A stretch of DNA of 64,000 nt. It comes from JAAYXE01 sp964391195. GTDB lineage: Bacteria; Chloroflexota; Anaerolineae; Anaerolineales; UBA4823. Below are positions 55,963 to 63,466 of the stretch, piece by piece. The notes under the pieces are model-generated. The model did no database searches. It had not been told where the DNA came from and saw only the letters and a program-made list of their open reading frames with translations. Made by a program: the position numbers and the translations under genes. The DNA lies in NCBI GenBank assembly GCA_964391195.1, contig CAYMLG010000004.1, positions 100,619-164,618 on the forward strand. The letters run 5' to 3'. The number at the start of each line of letters is the position of its first letter. The stretch's first letter is position 1.

Positions 55963-57540
55963 ATGAGGAGCAGGGTGAGGCATTTTCTCTGGCTGGCGCT
56001 GCTGTGCGGGGTATGGGTGGCGGCGGTCTGCGCATCAGTGGCGGTCGGGGCCGAGGCGGACCCGCGGCTGGGGGTCGCCACCCCGCCGGCGGAACCGGCC
56101 GGGCAGGTCGAGCCCCGCGGTGCGGAGCGGTTCGGGCTGGAGCAGCTCGCTCTGCCCTTCCGGGCCGGCGCGGGGAAGGTGATCACCGGCTACGGCGGGT
56201 CGGGCTGGCATTTTGGGGGTGATTTCTACGCCCTGGATTTTGTGGAGTGCGCCGGGGGGCTGGGCGAGTGCGCCGCGGGCGCGCTGGGCCGGCAGGAAGT
56301 GATCGCCCCGGCGGACCTCACCTACGTGGCCCCGGTGCAGAACCGGGTCTATCTGTTCGAACTGGCCGAGCGGGGGGGCGACCGGCTGTGCCTGTCTTTG
56401 GGGCATTTCTATCTGCTGGCGCCCGGTTTGCGGCCCGGGATGCGCCTGCCACGCGGGGCGGCGTTGGGCCTGCTCTCCGCCTGGGACCCTCCGCACATCC
56501 ACATGGGCCTGTACACGGTGAGCGCACCGCTGGCCTGCGACTGCACCGAGCCTGGCTGCCGCCGCCCGCTCCCCTTCGACCCGCATCCGGCTGAGGGGAG
56601 CGGTGAAATCGAGGCGGGCTTGGCCCTGGACGGGCAGCGCTTCCCCCTCGGGCCGGGGGCGAGCCGCACAAGTTTCAAGGGGGCGGGGTTGGTCTCGGAC
56701 CTGGCAGGGTGGTGCGCCGGGGCATACGATCCGGGGGCCGGGGATGCAGAGCCTCGGGAGGCCTGGCCGCGTGACCCGTCCGGCGGCTGCTTCCCCACAT
56801 TGCTCGATCTCAGCCCGCCGATCGCCGCGGGGTTTCACCTGGCGGTCGAGGGCGCTGCGATCCGCCTTACGGCCGAGGGTTTAGAAGACCGGGCTGAGCC
56901 CTGGGGGCCGGGAAGCGGGGTGCGAGAGGCGCGCTTCCTGGCCAGGTCCGGCGGCGATTGGGCCGAGCTGGGCCTGATGGGGGACGCGCCGTACGAACTG
57001 GCTGTGGACGCCTGTACCCTGGCGCTGGGGCCGGGGGAAGTCGAGTTCGACCTGGAAGTGTGGGATTACGCCGGGAACCGCTGGCTGTGGGGTGAGCACT
57101 ACCCCACACCGCGCCTATCCTCAGGGGAGGACTGCGCGCCCGCCGGGGCGCAGCCCGGGCCGGATGCCCCCACAGAAGGTGAAGACGACCTGACACCGCC
57201 GGAAATCGAGTTTACCGCTCCGGCGCAAGGCGCACGGCACGACCGGGGCGAGGTCTGGCTGCAGGTTGAGGCCCAGGACAAAGAGAGCGGGATCAGCGCG
57301 ATCCAGTTCTTCGCCCGGCTGACCGGAGGGGGCGGCGGTGAATGGCTGCAGGTCGGCTGGGACCGCGACGGGGCGGACGGTTGGGGGGTGCATTGGGATC
57401 TGGGGAGGCTGCCGCCCGGGCGGCAGGTGGCTTTCTTCGCCTATGCTTACGACCGTGCGGGAAATATCGCCGGGGATGGCGCCGGAGGCAACTGGACCAG
57501 CCTGGAATCGCTGCTCTATCTGCCGCTGGTGGGGCGGTGA
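55963..57540 (+). CDS. Secreted M23 (LytM)-like protein with Ig-like C-terminal domain
   Basis: A protein of about 525 residues with a signal peptide (FLWLALLCGVWVAAVCASVA). Residues about 60-200 resemble an M23/LytM fold: GSGWHFGGDFYALDF, VIAPADLTYVAPV and the HxH-like PPHIHMGLYT. The first metal histidine and the central aspartate seem present in HFGGDFYALD, so a peptidase or a cell-wall-binding relative is possible. A middle region with cysteines is followed by an Ig-like stress-bearing domain (PPEIEFTAPAQGARHDRG). The very end, SLLYLPLVGR, recalls a tail shared by many secreted Anaerolineae proteins and may be a sorting signal. It is convergent with the next kinase. Confidence 0.78.
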   Translation: MRSRVRHFLWLALLCGVWVAAVCASVAVGAEADPRLGVATPPAEPAGQVEPRGAERFGLEQLALPFRAGAGKVITGYGGSGWHFGGDFYALDFVECAGGLGECAAGALGRQEVIAPADLTYVAPVQNRVYLFELAERGGDRLCLSLGHFYLLAPGLRPGMRLPRGAALGLLSAWDPPHIHMGLYTVSAPLACDCTEPGCRRPLPFDPHPAEGSGEIEAGLALDGQRFPLGPGASRTSFKGAGLVSDLAGWCAGAYDPGAGDAEPREAWPRDPSGGCFPTLLDLSPPIAAGFHLAVEGAAIRLTAEGLEDRAEPWGPGSGVREARFLARSGGDWAELGLMGDAPYELAVDACTLALGPGEVEFDLEVWDYAGNRWLWGEHYPTPRLSSGEDCAPAGAQPGPDAPTEGEDDLTPPEIEFTAPAQGARHDRGEVWLQVEAQDKESGISAIQFFARLTGGGGGEWLQVGWDRDGADGWGVHWDLGRLPPGRQVAFFAYAYDRAGNIAGDGAGGNWTSLESLLYLPLVGR

Positions 57541-57589
57541 CGGGCGACGGGCGACGCGAAGCGTCGCAAGAGCGTCGCTGAAGCGGCGC

Positions 57590-59437
57590 TCAGCGGATGA
57601 AGGTGAGCTTCTCCTCGGGGGCCGCGTAGGTCTCCTCGCGGGGGACGACGACCCGGATCGAGGTGCCCTTCCCGGGGCTGGATTCGACATGCAGCTCGCC
57701 GCCCAGGGCCTGAGCCCGCTCGATGGCGCCCACCAAACCGAAATGGCCGCTGCGGACCAGTTCCACCCAGCGGCGGGGGACGACGAAACCGCAGCCATCG
57801 TCGCTCACTTCCAGAGTAATCTGCTTTTCGTCGAAAGCAAAGCGCACGAAGGCGTGACCGGCATGCGAGTGGCGGACGACATTCACCAGCAGGTGCTGGC
57901 AGATGCGGAACAAGGCCAGCCGCACGCGCTCGGGCAGCACCCGCCCGTCCACCATCAGCCGGGTCTCGATCTCCAGGTGTGGGGCCTGCTCCCTGATATG
58001 CTCCACGTAGGAGCGGATGGCTTTCTCCAGGCCGAAGGGGGCCAGGGCCGGCGGGCGCAGCTCGCCGGAGATGGTGCGCAGAGAGCGGATCACCTCTTGC
58101 AGCCCGTCTTTGATTTTCGTCAGGTCCTCCTCTTCCTCGCTGCCGGCCAGGTTCTGGCGCACCAGCGCCAGTTGGAACATGATCCCCTGCAAATCCTGCA
58201 GCGGGCCATCGTGGAGTTCCTGCGCCAGGTGTAGGCGCTCTGCTTCGCTGCTGTCCATCAGCCGCCGCTGCACTTCGGCCAGTTCGGCGCGGATCTGCTT
58301 GTCTGCGGTGATGTCGTCCACCAGGCCCAGGATGTACTGCGGGGCGCCGTCCTCGCCGCGGTACAGGGACAGGGATACGCGCCCCCAGACCACGTGACCG
58401 TCTTTGTGGAGGAAGCGCTTCTCGAACTGGATTCGCTCCCGCCGCCCGCCGACCAGGTCGTCGACCAGGCGCTTGTTGAGCACCGCGTCCTCCGGGTGGG
58501 TGAACTCCAGGTGGTTCATCTGCCGCAGTTCTTCAGGGCTGTAGCCGAGGATGCGCTGGAAGGCGGGATTGCTCTCGACCACCCGGCCGGAGAGGTCGAG
58601 CAGCTCGATCCCCAGATCGGCCTCATTGAAGATGGTGTGGAAGCGGGCTTCGCTCTCGCGCAGGGCGTTCTCGGCGCTTTTCTGGCTGGTCTGATCGCGC
58701 ATGGTGGCCAGGATGAGATGCCGCCCGGGGGCAGAGACGTCTTCGAGCGGGCCGAGGGTGATGGCAATGGGGAAGTGGCTGCCGTCTTTACGCAGCCCCC
58801 ATAAGCTCAAATGAGCGCCCATCGTCCGCAGGTGGGGGTCCTTCAAGTAACCGGTGAAATGCCGGGCGTGTCGCAGGCGGAACTCGGAGGGCATCAGGAC
58901 GTCGATCGACAAGCCCGGCAGCTCCCCGGAGGCGTAGCCGAACATCTCGCAAGCCTGGCGGTTGGCGGTCAAGATCCTGGCCTCGTGATCCACCACAATC
59001 ACCCCATCGGGGTTGTGTTCGAAGAGCTGCTCGAACATCCGCTCCGAATGGGCCAGGCTGCGTTCCATTTCCCGGCGCTCGGTCAGGTCCAGGCAGGTGC
59101 CCAGGAAACCGGTGAAGCGGCCGTCTTCGTCCTCGACCGGCTGGGCGGAGCTCGAGATCCAGCGGTATTCGCCGCTGTGATGGCGCACGCGGAAATCCAA
59201 CTGGAAGGGCTGGTGGTGTTCGTGGGCGAGCAGATAAGCCTCCCGCACCCGGGGTAAATCATCGGGATGGACGCCGTCGAGCCAGCCGCGGCCCAGTTCC
59301 TGTTCGCGGCTGCGCCCGGTAAAGTTCAGCCAGGCCTGGTTGGTGAAGATGCAGCCGCCATCCGGCGCGGAGCGCCAGATTGGGCTGGAGATTTTGTCGA
59401 AAAGCCGCTGAAGGTTGCCGCCCTGAGGATCATTCAT
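57590..59437 (-). CDS. Soluble PAS-domain sensor histidine kinase (HisKA_3 type)
   Basis: A 615-residue kinase with three PAS domains: about 10-130 (IWRSAPDGGCIFTNQAWL), 132-255 (DGVIVVDHEARILTANRQAC) and 265-390 (GIELLDLSGRVVESNPAFQR). A HisKA_3 domain with the phospho-acceptor in HLAQELHDGPLQDLQ (about 405) and an HATPase domain with EVSDDGCGF and HFGLVGAIERAQALGG follow. It is the close relative of the kinase at 25870 and lacks membrane segments. No response regulator is adjacent, so it may feed the regulators at 29949-32333 or others elsewhere. ATG 59437 has a weak GGTGG site; GTG 59449 is an alternative. A GCGACGC/GCGTCGC stem follows the stop. Confidence 0.9.
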   Translation of the reverse strand: MNDPQGGNLQRLFDKISSPIWRSAPDGGCIFTNQAWLNFTGRSREQELGRGWLDGVHPDDLPRVREAYLLAHEHHQPFQLDFRVRHHSGEYRWISSSAQPVEDEDGRFTGFLGTCLDLTERREMERSLAHSERMFEQLFEHNPDGVIVVDHEARILTANRQACEMFGYASGELPGLSIDVLMPSEFRLRHARHFTGYLKDPHLRTMGAHLSLWGLRKDGSHFPIAITLGPLEDVSAPGRHLILATMRDQTSQKSAENALRESEARFHTIFNEADLGIELLDLSGRVVESNPAFQRILGYSPEELRQMNHLEFTHPEDAVLNKRLVDDLVGGRRERIQFEKRFLHKDGHVVWGRVSLSLYRGEDGAPQYILGLVDDITADKQIRAELAEVQRRLMDSSEAERLHLAQELHDGPLQDLQGIMFQLALVRQNLAGSEEEEDLTKIKDGLQEVIRSLRTISGELRPPALAPFGLEKAIRSYVEHIREQAPHLEIETRLMVDGRVLPERVRLALFRICQHLLVNVVRHSHAGHAFVRFAFDEKQITLEVSDDGCGFVVPRRWVELVRSGHFGLVGAIERAQALGGELHVESSPGKGTSIRVVVPREETYAAPEEKLTFIR

Positions 59438-59588
59438 GCCATTCACCACCGTTTTGCCCCTTCTACCACCGCGCTGCGCACCCTTTTCACCAACCGGGGC
59501 CGGCGCATCAAGGCAGGGTTTGGGGAGAAGCTATAGATGAGGTTATAATCTCGGTATAAGGATATTGTATTCCATTTTTCGATATTTG

Positions 59589-59618
59589 TTGACATTATTT
59601 ATCAGAATTTTCTATTAA
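59589..59618 (+). promoter_or_regulatory. Promoter of the saccharopine-dehydrogenase-like gene
   Basis: Perfect -35 TTGACA (59589-59594), an 18-base spacer, -10-like TATTAA (59613-59618). It implies a leader of about 240 bases that would include the short frame at 59704. Confidence 0.65.
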
Positions 59619-59703
59619 ATTCAAGCCGGTGACCGGCGAGCGCTTGAGTCTCGTTTTCTTCGTGTCCTTCGTGTGATGTATTTAACCACAAAGGAGGCGG
59701 GGA

Positions 59704-59787
59704 ATGAGCGCCGGGTGCGCCCGCTATCATCCCCGGCCCGGTAATGGGGCCAGGGGCGATAAGGATAGTTGCCGAATTTGCCCCTGA
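59704..59787 (+). CDS. Possible 27-residue leader peptide
   Basis: An ATG at 59704 follows AAAGGAGG at an ideal six-base gap and opens 27 codons ending at TGA 59785. The predicted peptide has three cysteines and no known family. It could be a regulatory leader for the gene at 59865, or simply a chance frame behind a purine-rich stretch. Confidence 0.3.
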   Translation: MSAGCARYHPRPGNGARGDKDSCRICP

Positions 59788-59864
59788 GCTATACCGTAAA
59801 GGGGTACAAAGAGAAGATGGATTTTCCCATGAAGGATCACGATATTTTGTAAGGGAGACAGAGG

Positions 59865-61052
59865 ATGACAGAGAATTTCACTTATCTCGTGTTGGGCGCA
59901 GGGCGGCAGGGGACGGCCGCGGGGTACGATTTCGCCCGCTGGGGGGGCGCCGGCCGGGTGATCCTGGCCGACCGCGACCCGGAAGCCGCCCGGCGGGCGG
60001 CGCAGCGGGTCAACGACCTCGCCGGGCGGGAAGTGGCCGAGGCGGTGGAACTGGACGTGGCCCAGGTCGCCCAGGATGATGGACCGCTCCTGCGCCTGTT
60101 GGAGGGGGCCGACGCCTGCCTGAGCGCCGTGCCTTACTATTACAACCTGCCGATCACCCAGGCCGTGGTGAAGGCCGGCACGCCTTTTGCCGATCTGGGC
60201 GGGCACACGGGCATCGCCCGCCAGCAGCACGCCTTCGACGAACAGGCTAAGGCGGCGGGGATCTCCGTCATCCCCAACTGCGGGCAGGTGCCGGGGATGG
60301 GGACCACGCTGATCCTGTACGCTCTGGAACTGCTGGATGAGGGGCGGGACGTGTTCATGTGGGATGGGGGCTTGCCCCAGCAGCCGCGCCCGCCTTTCCA
60401 ATACAAGATGACTTTCAGTATCGAAGGCCTGACCAACGAATACGCCGAGCCGGGGGTGTTCCTGCGCCAGGGCCGGGTGACTGAAGTCGAGGCGATGACT
60501 GAGCTGGAGACGGTGACCTTCCCCGAGCCGCTGGGCGAGCTGGAGGCCTTTGTCACCGGCGGCGGGCTGGACACCATGCCCTATACCTTCGAGGGCAAGC
60601 TGCGCACGCTGCAGAACAAGACCCTGCGCTACCCCGGCAGTTTCGCCCAACTGCGCGCTTTCTACGACCTGGGGCTGTGGGGCCTGGAGCCGGTCCGGGT
60701 GGGCGAGGTGGAAGTGGTGCCGCGGCAGGTGTTCCACACGCTGTTCGCCCCCAAGATCACCTTCCCCGAGGACCGGGACTTGATCATCATCCGCATCCAC
60801 GCCCTGGGGGTCAAAGACGGGCGGGAGGCGCGGGTCGAACTGGACTTGTTCGACTACTACGACGAGGCGACGGGCTTCACGGCCATGGAGCGCGGCACGG
60901 GGTTCAGCGCGGCCATCGTGGCGGAGATGATGGCCCGCAAGCAGACGCCCCTGGGCGCCGGTGGGGTGGAGTCGATGGTGCCGCCCGGGCCCTTCGTGGA
61001 CGAACTGCGGCGGCGGGACTTCAAACTCACCCGCGAGCTGTGCTTTGTGTGA
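59865..61052 (+). CDS. Saccharopine dehydrogenase-like (LYS9/SDH family) protein
   Basis: A 395-residue enzyme with an N-terminal Rossmann fold (YLVLGAGRQGTAAGYDFARW, then VILADRD) and the saccharopine-dehydrogenase-type conserved stretch ACLSAVPYYYNLPITQAVV, then FADLGGHTGIARQQHAF and IPNCGQVPGM. The C-terminal half has the family's DTMPYTFEGKLRTLQNKTLR. Relatives act on lysine, homospermidine or related opine-type compounds. Which of these holds here is not decided by the sequence. ATG 59865 has AGGGAGACAGAGG upstream. It is convergent with alaX, with a bidirectional terminator between them. Confidence 0.85.
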   Translation: MTENFTYLVLGAGRQGTAAGYDFARWGGAGRVILADRDPEAARRAAQRVNDLAGREVAEAVELDVAQVAQDDGPLLRLLEGADACLSAVPYYYNLPITQAVVKAGTPFADLGGHTGIARQQHAFDEQAKAAGISVIPNCGQVPGMGTTLILYALELLDEGRDVFMWDGGLPQQPRPPFQYKMTFSIEGLTNEYAEPGVFLRQGRVTEVEAMTELETVTFPEPLGELEAFVTGGGLDTMPYTFEGKLRTLQNKTLRYPGSFAQLRAFYDLGLWGLEPVRVGEVEVVPRQVFHTLFAPKITFPEDRDLIIIRIHALGVKDGREARVELDLFDYYDEATGFTAMERGTGFSAAIVAEMMARKQTPLGAGGVESMVPPGPFVDELRRRDFKLTRELCFV

Positions 61053-61061
61053 GATGAAAAC

Positions 61062-61092
61062 CCAGATCCCCCGGCCTTTCCGGGGGATCTGG
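61062..61092. terminator. Bidirectional terminator between convergent genes
   Basis: CCAGATCCCCCGG and CCGGGGGATCTGG form a perfect 13-bp stem with a five-base loop, flanked by AAAACC on the left and CCTTTACC on the right. It can serve both the plus-strand dehydrogenase and the minus-strand alaX. Confidence 0.8.
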
Positions 61093-61102
61093 CCTTTACC
61101 GG

Positions 61103-61828
61103 TCATCCCTCCTGCAGTTCGATATAGATGCGCTTGTTGATTTTCCCCTTGCTCTTATAATCGACCACGCGGATCGGCCCGACCTCGCGGGTGTCTTTCA
61201 CGTGCGTGCCGCCATCCGCCTGCAGATCCAGGCCCACGATCTCGACCACGCGGACCTTTTCGATGCCCTCCGGCAGCAGGTTGATCTTGGTGCGGATCAG
61301 GTCGGGGATCTTGAAGGCTTCGTCGCGGGGGAGGATGTCCACCCGCACCGGATGTCCCTTGCTCATTTCGAGGTTGACCGCCGCTTCGATCTCCTGCACC
61401 AGCTCCTTCTGCATCGTTTCGAACTCGAAGTCCATGCGCCCCTTGAGGGGGTCCATATCGCCGCCGGTGACCGAGGCGCCGTAGTCGCGGAAGACGACCC
61501 CGCATAGGATGTGAAGGGCGGTGTGGGTGCGCATCAACTGGTAGCGGCGTTCCCAGTCAAGTTTGCCGCGTACGGCCGCACCCACCGGGGGGAGGGATGC
61601 GTCGCCTTCCAGGTAGTGGACCACCTCGTCGCCGGTTTTCCGGGCGCGCTTCACGGGGTAGGTCAGGCCGCCGGCGCTCAGCCAGCCGCCGTCGGCGGGT
61701 TGGCCGCCGCCCCCGGGGTAGAAGGCGGTGCGGTCGAGGATCACGCCCCGGTTCTCCTCGTCGATGCCGGTCACCGTGGCTTCGAATTCCTGGACGTAAC
61801 TGTCGGTTTGGTAGATCAGATCGGTCAT
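61103..61828 (-). CDS. alaX: Alanyl-tRNA editing protein AlaX (medium form)
   Basis: A 241-residue free-standing editing protein that hydrolyses mischarged tRNA-Ala. The N-terminal part FYPGGGGQPADGG is the glycine-rich motif of AlaX-M. The zinc-site histidines are in RTHTALHIL (HxxxH), with another in ADGGTHVKDT. In many relatives a cysteine stands before GGTH; here it is aspartate. AGGAGGAG lies eight bases before the ATG, and a TACAAT box on the minus strand (61869-61864) may be its -10. It is divergent from the NADH dehydrogenase gene. Confidence 0.9.
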   Translation of the reverse strand: MTDLIYQTDSYVQEFEATVTGIDEENRGVILDRTAFYPGGGGQPADGGWLSAGGLTYPVKRARKTGDEVVHYLEGDASLPPVGAAVRGKLDWERRYQLMRTHTALHILCGVVFRDYGASVTGGDMDPLKGRMDFEFETMQKELVQEIEAAVNLEMSKGHPVRVDILPRDEAFKIPDLIRTKINLLPEGIEKVRVVEIVGLDLQADGGTHVKDTREVGPIRVVDYKSKGKINKRIYIELQEG

Positions 61829-61981
61829 TTTGTCTCTCCTCCTGAGGCGGTGTTTCTGGAGCTATTGTACCCGTTTGCAGCGGGTGAGGGGGCCCCCGCC
61901 TGTGAAACAAAACCGGTGTATTCATATTCCATTCAGCAAAAAGTGGGTAAATCTGCTTGTGCGATTTTACACAAGTTGTGT

Positions 61982-62016
61982 TATAATATAATAGAAATTA
62001 GACTAACATAGTCTAA
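61982..62016 (+). promoter_or_regulatory. Promoter and 19-bp dyad upstream of NADH dehydrogenase
   Basis: Two overlapping TATAAT boxes (61982-61987 and 61987-61992) follow a TTTTACACAAG stretch that could supply a -35. Right at the predicted start lies the dyad TTAGACTaacatAGTCTAA (61998-62016). Its 19-bp length and TTAG/CTAA ends resemble operators of the DtxR/IdeR/MntR metal-dependent repressors. Bound there, a repressor would block transcription. Confidence 0.6.
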
Positions 62017-62062
62017 ATAATCAGATCTATTCGCGGAGCAATCCGCATTGAAGGGAGACATG

Positions 62063-63403
62063 ATGACGAAGAGTGAACGACCCAGGGTTGTGATCATCGG
62101 CGCTGGATTCGGTGGGATGAACGCGGCCCGGGCTCTGGCCAAGGCGCCGGTCGACGTCGTCCTGATCGACCGCAACAACTATCACTTATTCCAACCGCTT
62201 CTGTATCAGGTGGCGACTGCCGGGCTATCACCCGACGATATCGCCTATCCGGTGCGGGCCATCTTCCGTAAACAGAAGAATTTCCGCTTCCGCCTGGCCG
62301 AGGTCACCGGGGTGGATTTCGAGCGGCAGGTGGTGGATATGACCACCGGCACGCTGCCGTACGACTACCTCATCCTGGCCCCCGGCGGGCAGACCAACTA
62401 CTTTGGGCTTGATTCGGTCGAGCAGAACGGGTTCGGGCTGAAGTTCCTGGACGATTCGATCCAGGTCCGCAACCGGATCTTGAAGATGTTCGAATGGGCT
62501 GCACAGGAGGAGAATCCTGAGGCGAGCCGTGCGCTGCGCACCTTCGTGGTCGTAGGCGGCGGGCCGACCGGGGTCGAGAGCGCCGGTGCGCTCTCCGAGC
62601 TGATCCGCCTGGTGCTGTCGAAGGATTATCCCGAGCTCAGTTTCGATGATGTGCGCGTGCTGCTGCTGGAAGCGACGGACTCGCTGCTGCCGGGCTTCCC
62701 CGATGGGCTGTGCCAGGATGCGGCCCGCACGCTGAAGCAGAAGCATGTGGAAGTGCGTTTCAACGCCGCGGTGGAAGATTACGACGGGCAGGCGGTGACA
62801 CTGAAGAACGGGGAGCGCATCCCGGCTTACACGCTGATCTGGGCCGCGGGGGTGAAGGCGGTCAGTTGGCTGGAGCGGCTGGACGTGCAGCAGGCGAAAC
62901 AGGGCCGGGTGGTGGTCACACCGGCGCTGCAGCTCCCCGAACACCCGAACGTGTTTGTCATCGGCGACGCGGCTTACCTGGAGGAAGACGATGGCCGCCC
63001 GCTGCCGATGGTGGCCCCGGTGGCGATTCAGCAGGGCAAGCTGGCGGCAAAGAATATCGTGCGGAGTTTGCAGGGGGAAGACCCTTTGCCGTTCGAGTAC
63101 CGCGACCCGGGCTCACTGGCTACCATCGGGCGCAATGCCGCCGTAGCCCGGGTGAAGGGCTTTAAGTTCACCGGTTTCTTCGCCTGGCTGGTGTGGTTGG
63201 CGGTGCACCTCTTCTGGCTGATCGGCTTCCGCAATCGTCTGCTGGTGCTGATCAATTGGGCGGCGGATTACATCTTCTACGAGCGCGCCGTTCGGCTGAT
63301 CACCCCCGAGCCTGAGGATGAAATGCTGTGGGATGCCAGGGACCCTGATTATGAGGCATTCGCCCGCAGCCGGGTGGAAGCGCCACAAGAACTTGAAAGG
63401 TAA
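62063..63403 (+). CDS. Type II NADH dehydrogenase (NDH-2)
   Basis: A 446-residue flavoprotein of the NDH-2 family, which passes electrons from NADH to quinone at the membrane without pumping protons. The FAD site is VVIIGAGFGGMNAARAL and the NADH site is VVVGGGPTGVESAGAL. FVIGDAAYLEEDDGRPLPMV binds FAD ribityl, then APVAIQQGKLAAKNI. The C-terminal amphipathic and hydrophobic part GFFAWLVWLAVHLFWLIGF with the end RLLVLINWAADYIFYERAVR anchors it. ATG 62063 is preceded by AAGGGAG; an in-frame ATG lies three bases upstream and a TTG at 62048. Transcription probably begins at the promoter with the metal-repressor-like dyad. A strong hairpin follows. Confidence 0.93.
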   Translation: MTKSERPRVVIIGAGFGGMNAARALAKAPVDVVLIDRNNYHLFQPLLYQVATAGLSPDDIAYPVRAIFRKQKNFRFRLAEVTGVDFERQVVDMTTGTLPYDYLILAPGGQTNYFGLDSVEQNGFGLKFLDDSIQVRNRILKMFEWAAQEENPEASRALRTFVVVGGGPTGVESAGALSELIRLVLSKDYPELSFDDVRVLLLEATDSLLPGFPDGLCQDAARTLKQKHVEVRFNAAVEDYDGQAVTLKNGERIPAYTLIWAAGVKAVSWLERLDVQQAKQGRVVVTPALQLPEHPNVFVIGDAAYLEEDDGRPLPMVAPVAIQQGKLAAKNIVRSLQGEDPLPFEYRDPGSLATIGRNAAVARVKGFKFTGFFAWLVWLAVHLFWLIGFRNRLLVLINWAADYIFYERAVRLITPEPEDEMLWDARDPDYEAFARSRVEAPQELER

Positions 63404-63432
63404 ACGGCGCTAACCGCCAATGAACGGTATTT

Positions 63433-63466
63433 CATGACCCATCCCGTAAGTTTGGGATGGGTCATG
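63433..63466 (+). terminator. Terminator-like hairpin after NADH dehydrogenase
   Basis: CATGACCCATCCC and GGGATGGGTCATG pair over 13 bp around an eight-base loop. Directly after it the perfect palindrome GGTGGTTAACCACC (63466-63479) begins. No long T run. Confidence 0.7.

Larger units (their letters stand above)
59438..59864. other. Intergenic region between kinase and saccharopine-dehydrogenase-like gene
   Basis: About 420 bases. The left part is the kinase's upstream region. Then comes a strongly AT-rich zone with a TTGACA promoter (59589-59618), a segment with the words CTTCGTGT and TTAACCACAAAGG, and a short frame with an excellent ribosome site (59704-59787). The right end is the leader of the next gene. 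No larger gene is seen. Confidence 0.6.
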
